Both the position numbers and the translations under genes were made by a program. Positions 8,323 to 15,900 of a stretch of 64,000 nt of DNA are shown here, one piece after another (position 1 is the first letter of the stretch; each line of letters starts with the position of its first letter). The stretch comes from Collimonas fungivorans (GTDB taxonomy: Bacteria > Pseudomonadota > Gammaproteobacteria > Burkholderiales > Burkholderiaceae_D). Where the stretch lies: assembly GCF_001584145.1 (NCBI RefSeq), contig NZ_CP013232.1, positions 4,340,001 through 4,404,000 on the forward strand, given 5' to 3'. Under the pieces are notes generated by a model that worked only from the letters and a program-made list of their open reading frames with translations, was not told the DNA's origin and did not search any database.

Positions 8323-8340
8323 CTCCGGCGCCAGCCGGAG
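8323..8340 (+). terminator. short hairpin after the M20 gene
   Basis: CTCCGGC (8323-8329) and GCCGGAG (8334-8340) form a 7-bp perfect stem with a four-base loop, 30 bases after the M20 stop. No clean T-run follows, so termination is only possible. The rest of the 160-base gap to the next gene shows no other feature. Confidence 0.35.
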
Positions 8341-8454
8341 CCGGCTTACTTTACTGCAGAATTCAAACGCAAGAACCAGAGTGTCCAGGGCCTGGATATG
8401 CCCTATGTTGCAGTTGTGCGGCGCCCGCCGCTTGCCAACTGACGGACACTCGCC

Positions 8455-9339
8455 ATGAACTTTATCGAACTGCTCCTGCTCGCCGCGATCTGGGGCGCCT
8501 CTTTTCTCTTCCTGCGGATTGCCGCGCCAGAATTCGGTCCCTTCGCGCTGATTGCGCTGCGGGTCGGTATCGCCGCGCTGGTACTGGCGCCAGTGCTGCG
8601 CTCAGCCGCTGCCCGCAGCCAATGCCGCCGCAAGGCCTGGCCGCTGTTTGTAGTCGGCCTCAGCAATTCCGCGATACCGTTCGGCCTGTTCGCCTATTCC
8701 ACCCTGTACGTGAACGCCGGCATCGATTCCATCTTGAATGCAACCACGCCGATCTGGGCTGCCCTGATCGCAGCTCTCTGGTTCGGGCAGGCCATGAACC
8801 GCAGCCAGGTCTGCGGCCTGATGCTGGGCTTGGCAGGGGTTGCGGTGCTGGTGTGGGATACGGCGGGCGCTGGCGTTGCGGGCGTGCCGCTGGCGATCGC
8901 CGCCGCGCTGCTGGCTGCCGTTTGCTATGGTTTCGCTGTGAACTATTCAAAGCGGCATCTGGCTGGAGTCCAGCCCCTGGTAGTCGCCTTCGGCAGCCAG
9001 TTGGCCGCCTCCATAGTACTGCTGCCGCCGGCGCTGCTGTCCTGGCCGCAACATGCGATCGCGCCCTCCATCTGGATTTGCGTCGCGGCGCTCGGCGTGG
9101 TCTGCACCGGCTTCGCCTATATCTTGTATTTCCGCCTGATCGAACGGGTAGGCGCAGCTTATGCTGCCTCCGTCACTTTCCTGATTCCGGTCTTCGGGCT
9201 GGTCTGGGGCGCCGTTTTCCTTAACGAAAAAATCACACCGGCGATGCTGGCCGGCTGCGCAATCACGCTGCTAGGGACTGCACTCGCTAGCGGCAAGCTG
9301 AACGGTTTGTTGGCAGGGAAGCGCAAAAGATTGGCGTGA
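8455..9339 (+). CDS. DMT-superfamily (EamA) transporter
   Basis: A 294-residue integral membrane protein with ten predicted transmembrane segments arranged as two EamA repeats (about 1-135 and 148-285). The N-terminal LLLAAIWGASFLFLRIA and the second-repeat GFAYILYFRLIERVGAAYA are typical. Such proteins export or exchange amino acids, metabolites or drugs, and the substrate cannot be predicted. The gene is single and not obviously in an operon. Confidence 0.88.
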   Translation: MNFIELLLLAAIWGASFLFLRIAAPEFGPFALIALRVGIAALVLAPVLRSAAARSQCRRKAWPLFVVGLSNSAIPFGLFAYSTLYVNAGIDSILNATTPIWAALIAALWFGQAMNRSQVCGLMLGLAGVAVLVWDTAGAGVAGVPLAIAAALLAAVCYGFAVNYSKRHLAGVQPLVVAFGSQLAASIVLLPPALLSWPQHAIAPSIWICVAALGVVCTGFAYILYFRLIERVGAAYAASVTFLIPVFGLVWGAVFLNEKITPAMLAGCAITLLGTALASGKLNGLLAGKRKRLA

Positions 9340-9437
9340 ACTGCGCGCGGCCATGACAAACAGGTATTGCCGCGTGCTAGGATAATGCCGAAAATCGACA
9401 GTTTATATAAACGTGCATCATCATTACGCTGGACGCC

Positions 9438-10085
9438 ATGGGAAACCGATTCCCTTCCCGATCAACACTAAAAATGATTAACGAGACCCGCTGGCCTGCA
9501 GGGGTAAATCGGCGCGCAATGAGCCTCGGCTTGTTGCTGTCCTTGGTGCTGCATGCCGGTTTGCTCCAATTGTTCCGGCCTCACAAAACAATCGATACCG
9601 GCCCTACTGCGCAGGCGGCGATGACGCTGTTGCTGCTGCCGGCGGCGCCACCCCAACCAGCCTCGGTACGCACGCTGCCGCCGGCCAAGCCCGTTATCGT
9701 GCAGCGCGACCAGCGCCCTGCAAAATCTTCTGTACGCGCAAATACAATCGCCCCACTACCCGCGGCGCCGCCCGCCACCATCATCAGCGACACGGCAGCC
9801 CTCTCCCAGCCGGCCGACAAACAACCGCGCGTGGACTTGGACGCCGCATTGAAAACGGCCAGGCAGATAGCAACAGATCCCGCCGGCAGACGCAACGGCA
9901 CTGCCGTCTCGCAATTGCAAACGCATCCACTCGAAGCCCGGCCGGACAGCCGCCTGGCGCAGGACATTCAACGCAGCGCGCGCGCCGGCTGCCTCGACGT
10001 CGGCCGTCCCTTTGGCTTATTGGCGCCGCTGGTGCTGGCTGCAGATGCGGTATTGTCAAAAAAAGATGGCGGCTGCAAGTGGTAA
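9438..10085 (+). CDS. single-pass proline-rich hypothetical protein (TonB-like N-terminus)
   Basis: I do not recognise a named family. The product (215 residues from 9438, or 203 from ATG 9474) has a short cytoplasmic start, one transmembrane segment near 28-45 (SLGLLLSLVLHAGLLQLF) and a long Ala/Pro-rich linker from 60 to 130, then a small C-terminal region with two cysteines (AGCLDVG and GGCKW). The anchor-plus-proline-linker shape recalls TonB-type energy transducers, but the usual C-terminal TonB fold is not evident. The paired cysteines may form a periplasmic disulfide. An imperfect REP-like palindrome follows. Confidence 0.55.
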   Translation: MGNRFPSRSTLKMINETRWPAGVNRRAMSLGLLLSLVLHAGLLQLFRPHKTIDTGPTAQAAMTLLLLPAAPPQPASVRTLPPAKPVIVQRDQRPAKSSVRANTIAPLPAAPPATIISDTAALSQPADKQPRVDLDAALKTARQIATDPAGRRNGTAVSQLQTHPLEARPDSRLAQDIQRSARAGCLDVGRPFGLLAPLVLAADAVLSKKDGGCKW

Positions 10086-10140
10086 CGCTTGTCCTTGTAG
10101 CCGGCTGCTTACGGTGTTACATTTTTCTCTTTTGCAATTC

Positions 10141-10177
10141 AAGGTCAGGGTCAAATAAATTATTCGACTCTGACCCT
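10141..10177. repeat. REP-like imperfect palindrome
   Basis: Arms 10141-10158 and 10160-10177 are reverse complements at 15 of 18 positions. The right arm carries TTCGACTCTGACCCTAATTAA, continuing into 10183, identical to the right arm of the palindrome interrupted by the IS110 element. It lies between two same-direction genes and may reduce read-through. Confidence 0.75.
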
Positions 10178-10210
10178 AATTAACTGCGGCAACGAAGGAG
10201 AGAAAACGAT

Positions 10211-10672
10211 ATGCGCGCCATCCTCAATTTCCTGTGGTTTGTGCTGGGCGGGGTGTTCATGGGCCTGGGCTGGTGGCTGGCAGGCGCCGTCGCCTTCCTC
10301 ACGATAGTCGGCATCCCATGGGGCAAAGCCTGTTTCGTGATCGGACAGTTCACTTTCTTCCCCTTCGGCAGGGAAGCCGTGAGCCGCAAGGAACTGAACA
10401 ACAGAGACGATATCGGCACCGGCAGCCTGGGCCTGGTCGGCAATATCCTGTGGTTCGTGTTTGCCGGCATCTGGCTGGCTATCGGCCATGTGCTGTCGGC
10501 CATCGCCTGCTTCATCACCATCATCGGCATTCCATTCGGCGTCCAGCACCTGAAGCTGGCCGGCATTGCGCTGGCGCCGATAGGGAAAACCATTGTGACG
10601 AAAGAAGTGGCGGCTGCGGCGCGCCGCCAAGGCGCGGAAGATAGTGTAGCCAAGTTGCGCGGCAACGCGTAG
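10211..10672 (+). CDS. yccF: YccF-type inner membrane protein
   Basis: A 153-residue protein with two YccF repeats, each a pair of membrane helices followed by a GIP-containing turn (IVGIPWGKACFVIG near 31 and IIGIPFGVQHLKLAG near 106). Length matches the family. Its function is not established. AAGGAGAG ends 9 bases before the ATG, a strong ribosome binding site. It stands alone between a REP-like palindrome and the convergent pbpC gene. Confidence 0.85.
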   Translation: MRAILNFLWFVLGGVFMGLGWWLAGAVAFLTIVGIPWGKACFVIGQFTFFPFGREAVSRKELNNRDDIGTGSLGLVGNILWFVFAGIWLAIGHVLSAIACFITIIGIPFGVQHLKLAGIALAPIGKTIVTKEVAAAARRQGAEDSVAKLRGNA

Positions 10673-10696
10673 GCAACGAGAATCGCCGGGTTACGC

Positions 10697-12970
10697 TTAT
10701 TTTTTACCGGTGCGGCCTGCACTTTGCGGCAAAGTATTTGCAACCGCGCCGCGCACTTCAAAACGGACCTGGTCAACCACGGCCATTTTATGGTCCAGCA
10801 ATTCCAGCACATGCCGGCCGGGCCACGGCATCCAGTCGAAAGCAAGCTGCGGATCGGAAGCGGCTGCCTGGCGCTTGGCTGTCTTGCCATTTGCCTTGCC
10901 GGCCTGCGCCACCGGCATTGCCAGCAGCTTGCCATCCAGCCGCCACATGCCGCTGGACAAGCCATCGGCGGCAAACCGTATGCGCTGCCGCTGCGGCGGA
11001 ATATCCGGGTCCAGCGCGACCAGCATGCCCGGCGTCGGATAACGGATGGCGATGCTGATGTCATCTGACTTGGCGGTGGTGATCAGGCTTTGCTCTGTCC
11101 CAGCCAGGAAATACTCCGGACGCGACGCTTCAAGCTTGTCCTGGTAGCGGATGTCCTGCTCCACCACGCCGGCCGGTTTTTTCGGGATCTGCTGCCGCAG
11201 CTGGTCACGCGTGTGCAGGTATTGCATCACTTCCTGCCAGATCGGCGCGGCGCCGGTCACGCCGGATACGTCCCACATCGGCAGGCCGGACGCATTGCCG
11301 ACCCAGACGCCTACCGTATACCGGTCCGAATAACCGACCGCCCAGTTGTCGCGCATGTCCTTGGAAGTACCGGTCTTGACCGCCGCCCAGACGCGCGTCG
11401 AAAGCGCGTTCTCCAGGCCGAAGGTGCGGCTGCGGGCGCTGCGGTCGGACAAGATGTCGCCGATGATGAAAGCGGCGCCGGGATCCATTACCTTGCGCAT
11501 TTTTACCGCAGGATCGCTCAGCGCAGTACGCACGCCGCTGTAGCGCCCCTGGTTGGCCAGCGCGCGGTAGGCATTGCTCAGCGCCAGCAAGCTGACGTCG
11601 GCGCTGCCCAGCGCCAGGCTGTAGCCGTAATAGTCGCCGGATTCGCGCAACTGGAAACCCAGTCCTTGCAGCCGCTCGAAGAAAGTCGTGGGCGTCACCG
11701 TCACCAGGGTCCGCACCGCCGGAATGTTCAGCGACGACGCCAGGGCGGTCCGCACACTGACCAGGCCTTTAAACTGCTTGTCGTAATTTTGCGGGATGTA
11801 CAAGCCGCTGGCGGTCGGCAGGTTGATCGCCGAATCGTTCAGGATCGAGGCTGCGGTCATCCACTTTTTTTCGATCGCCAGTTCGTACAGGAACGGTTTC
11901 AAGGTCGAGCCAGCCTGGCGCAAAGCAACCACGCCGTCGACATCGGCCGCGTTCGAAAAGGAACCGCTGGAACCGACCCAGGCCAGCACGTCGCCGCTGG
12001 CGTTGTCGAGCACGACAATGGCGCCGTCTTCGATATTGCGTTCCACCAGCGCCGCCAGCTGGCGCCGCAAGGCATCGTTGGCAAAACGCTGCACGCCGCC
12101 ATCCAGGGTTGAACGCACAGACTGCCCGGGTGTACGCAGCAGCTTGCGCGCCAGGTGCGGCGCCAGTTGCGGTGCGGTGGTGGTGACGATGACTTCCGAG
12201 TTGGAGCCGGTGCGCACCAGCGCCAGCAAGGTGAAATCTTCCAGACCCTTGCATTCATCTCCCGAGCGCTGTTCCCGCAAGATGCGGCAGGCGCGTTCGG
12301 CGACCCTGGCCGGCGTCGCGTTCGGGCCGCGGATCAGCGCCACCGCAATCGCCGCTTCGCGCTGGCTCAGGCCGCTGGGGTGTTTGCCGAACAATACCCG
12401 CGACAAGGCGTGTATGCCGACCAGCTCGCCCCTGAAACTGACCAGGTTCAGGTAGGCTTCCAGGATCTGGTCCTTGCGCCAGTTGCGCTCCAACTGCTGC
12501 GCCACTACCACCTGCGACATTTTCTGCCCGATCGAACGTGGCGCATTGCGCCGCCGCAGGTCGTCATCCAGCAAACCCGCCAGTTGCATGGTGATGGTCG
12601 AAGCGCCGCGGGTCTTGGTGTTCCACAGGTTGCCCCACGCTGCCGCCGCCACGGCGTTCCAGTCGACCCCGCTGTGCTGGTAGAAACGCCGGTCTTCCGA
12701 CGCCACCAGTGCATTGCGCAGCGCCGGCGACACATCTTCCAGCGCCACCCACGACAGGCGTCGTTCGTTCGGATTCATGCGGACCTGCTGCAGCAGCTGG
12801 CCCTTGCGGTCGTACAGGCTAGCTTCGGAAGAACGGAACTCCTGCTGCACATCGGCGAAACTTTGCAGGGCGTGCACCGGGCCGGCACTTAAGGCCAGCA
12901 CCAAGGCCAACGTCGGTGCAGCGCCCGGCGCCCAGCGCCTGATTCCAGTCGACTTCACTTCACCGTCCAT
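10697..12970 (-). CDS. pbpC: penicillin-binding protein 1C (bifunctional PBP)
   Basis: A 757-residue peptidoglycan synthase. A signal/anchor segment lies at 15-35. The GT51 glycosyltransferase domain shows the catalytic-Glu motif ASEDRRFYQHSGVD near 90-103 and GASTITMQLA near 120. The transpeptidase domain shows SxxK in GSTLKPFLYE near 352, SLN in ASSLNIPAV near 410, and KTG in AAVKTGTSKD near 533. A C-terminal PBP1C-specific domain follows from about 660. The 5' end overlaps the alpha-2-macroglobulin gene by 16 bases, so both are co-transcribed; this pairing is conserved and suggests periplasmic defence linked to cell-wall repair. Confidence 0.95.
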   Translation of the reverse strand: MDGEVKSTGIRRWAPGAAPTLALVLALSAGPVHALQSFADVQQEFRSSEASLYDRKGQLLQQVRMNPNERRLSWVALEDVSPALRNALVASEDRRFYQHSGVDWNAVAAAAWGNLWNTKTRGASTITMQLAGLLDDDLRRRNAPRSIGQKMSQVVVAQQLERNWRKDQILEAYLNLVSFRGELVGIHALSRVLFGKHPSGLSQREAAIAVALIRGPNATPARVAERACRILREQRSGDECKGLEDFTLLALVRTGSNSEVIVTTTAPQLAPHLARKLLRTPGQSVRSTLDGGVQRFANDALRRQLAALVERNIEDGAIVVLDNASGDVLAWVGSSGSFSNAADVDGVVALRQAGSTLKPFLYELAIEKKWMTAASILNDSAINLPTASGLYIPQNYDKQFKGLVSVRTALASSLNIPAVRTLVTVTPTTFFERLQGLGFQLRESGDYYGYSLALGSADVSLLALSNAYRALANQGRYSGVRTALSDPAVKMRKVMDPGAAFIIGDILSDRSARSRTFGLENALSTRVWAAVKTGTSKDMRDNWAVGYSDRYTVGVWVGNASGLPMWDVSGVTGAAPIWQEVMQYLHTRDQLRQQIPKKPAGVVEQDIRYQDKLEASRPEYFLAGTEQSLITTAKSDDISIAIRYPTPGMLVALDPDIPPQRQRIRFAADGLSSGMWRLDGKLLAMPVAQAGKANGKTAKRQAAASDPQLAFDWMPWPGRHVLELLDHKMAVVDQVRFEVRGAVANTLPQSAGRTGKK

Positions 12971-15900
12971 TTCTGGTTAGGACTCTCACCAAACATTTCC
13001 GGCGCATACATCGCTTCCACCCGGGTCGGCGGCAAGCTGAATTCGCCTGGGTTGTTGATGCGGAAGGTGTATGTCATGGTGAATTTCCCCTTCGGCACGT
13101 ACTCGTAATAGCTGCGGAACGCTTCAAAACTGCGTTCTTCGTACGTCACCCAGGCGCTGCCGCTAGGCCGTTCGCTGCTGGTGGCGATGGCCGAATCGCG
13201 GCCCAGGCCCGAACCCAGCAGGGTGGCGCCTGCCGGGATCGGATCGGTCACCACCACCCAGGTCATGTCGGTCTGCGCATCGATTTCGAGGTCGATCCGC
13301 ACGATGTCGCCGCGCGTGTATTTGCCTTTTTCCTTTTGCTCGACCGGAACAATGTTCTTACTGATCCGGTAGCCGCTGGAGAACGGTTTCTTCAACACTA
13401 CTGCAGCCAGGCTTTGCACCGTCACCCATGGCGCGCCGCTGCCGGCATGGCTCAGCTTCAGGTCTGCAGCAGCAGCGGACACCGGCCATGGCAATTGCAG
13501 CTTGCCGGCCTCGGCCACATTAGCTGTGGCGGGCCAACTGTAGCTCTGGCTGCCGCTGACGGTAGCGCCCTGCTCCAGGCTGGCCTTGGTCACGCCCGTC
13601 ACTTTTTCCGACTCGAACTTGCGCGCGAACTTCTGCAACGCCAGCGAGCCCCACAGGTTGGCCGTAGTGGTCGACCAGTGGCCGCGCGACTGACGCTGGA
13701 TGGCGCCGTTGATCAGCTTCGGCATGTCTTCTTTCCAGGCCGGATTTTCCAGCATGGTCAGCACCAGCCGGTTGGCGTTAACGTCGGCGCTGGCCATCAG
13801 CCACCACCAGTAGTCGCTGCTCTCGGTGGAGAAGCCCATGCGCGTGCTTTGGTAATTCAGACGCGAACGGATGATCTGGTCGGCTTCGGCCTGGCGCTTG
13901 GCGCGCTCTGGAATGCTGGAAACCCGTTGCAGGATGTTGATCCAGTCCAGCAGCGCCGAGGTCGGCCACAGGTTGGGCGAGATCTGGATCGAATCCAACA
14001 TCGCCGGCCGTACCCGATCGTAGCGCGACAAGGCTTCCAGCGCCGCCAGCTTGCGCACGTCCAGGTCTTTCTGCGGCGACCAGAAATCGCGGGTGATCTT
14101 GCCTTCCACGAACGCCGCGAGGCCATCGAGCATCTTGTCGCGGCTTTGCTGCGGAATCGCAAAACCCGATTCCTGGGTTACCGCCAGCAGGTAAGCCGTC
14201 AATGTATCGCTGCCGCGGCGGGCATTGCCTTCGTTCGGCGGATAATAATAAGCCAGGCCGTCGCTATCCAGGTAGGTCGGCAAATCGTTCAATACCTTTT
14301 GCCACATCGCCTCATCGCGCAATCCTATCGCGCGCGAAGTCTTTTGCTCCAGACAAGAGAACGGATAATTGACGAAGTAACGGCGCAGGCCCTCGTTGCC
14401 GGAGGCTAGCGACGGCGCCAGCGAGATCGCCAGGCCGCCACGCCCCGGCAAACCGTCCGCGGGTGGCGCTACCGCCATGCTGAACGGCTTGTCGAGCTGG
14501 AACAGGGTGGCTTGCTGCACCGTCACCGGCACTGCAGGCACCACGCGCTGGGTGAACTTGATGCTGTCCTTGACCTTCGGTCCGCCCTGTTCCTGGGCAT
14601 TGATCTCCCATGCCAGCTGGCCGACGTCCGCCGGTACTGTCACGGCCCACACCAGCTCACGGGTTTCACCGGCGGGAATGTTCTCATCCTTGGCCGCCAA
14701 CGGCGTTGCCGCCAGGCCGGCGGCCTGCGCCGTGGCATGGACTTGCATGGCGCGGGTGGTGGTGTTGCGCACCGTAACCAGCGCGCTGAAATTGTCGCCT
14801 TCGCGCACCAGCGGCGGCAAGCCGGAAATCAGCTGCAGGTCCTGGGTCGAGCGGATGCTGACGGCGCCGGTACCGAACAGGCTGTCGCCGCTTTGCGCCA
14901 CCGCCACGATCTTGAAGCTGGTCAGCGCATCGTTCAGAGGCACGTCAACCTGAGCCCGGCCGTTAGCGTCCAGCACAATCACCGGTTTCCACAACAGCAA
15001 GGTGTCGAACAGTTCACGGGTCGGCGATTTGCCGCCGCCGCCGCCGGCAGGAATCGCCTTGCGGCCGTAATGGCGCTTGCCGACTACCTGCATTTGCGCG
15101 GTCGAGGTTTCCACGCCGTAGCTGCGCCGCTGCAACATCGCCTCCAGCAGATTCCAGCTGCGGTTGGGCTCTAGCTCCAGCAAGGCTTCGTCGACTGCCG
15201 CCAAGGCTATCTCAGCGCCGGCAGCTGGTTTGCCGTTCGGCAGGTTGACCTGGATGTTCACCTTGGCGGTGGTGCGGATCGCATAGCTGGGCTGGTCGGC
15301 CTTGACCGTCACCGCCAGCTGGTTGGCGGCAGTGCCGACCGTGATTTCGGCAATGCCGTATTTATAGGCCGGCTTGGCAAGGTCGACGGTAGCGCTCGGC
15401 GCCTGGTACTCCTTGAATTCGCTCCACCAGTTCAGCGGCTCTTTCCAGCCCCAGGTAAAGAAGGAATACCAGGGTACGTCGCGCATGCGGCCGCGCACCG
15501 CCAGCACCGAGACGAACACATTGGGACCGTAACCGGCCTTGACCGGCAGGCTGAAGGTCGGATCTTGCCCGCTCAGCTGCACTACCTGGGTTTCGATCAC
15601 GCCTTCGCGCTCTACCGCGACCAGAGCGGTGGCGTAGCGGAACGGCATGCGCACCTGGAACCTGGCGTTTTCGCCTGGCTGGTAAATCTTTTTCTCAGGC
15701 AGGATATCGATGCGGTCCTGGTTTTCGCCATCGAACCACAATTCGCCTTGCTTGGTGACCCAGACCGAGCTGCTGGCGAGCGCAGGATAACCGCTGCCGT
15801 CCTGGCCCTTGGCGGTGAGTTCGATATTGCCCGGCTCCAGCAGTTCCACGCTGCAGATCATCAAGCCGCGGGCGTCGGTCTTGCCGGAACACAGCGGTCC

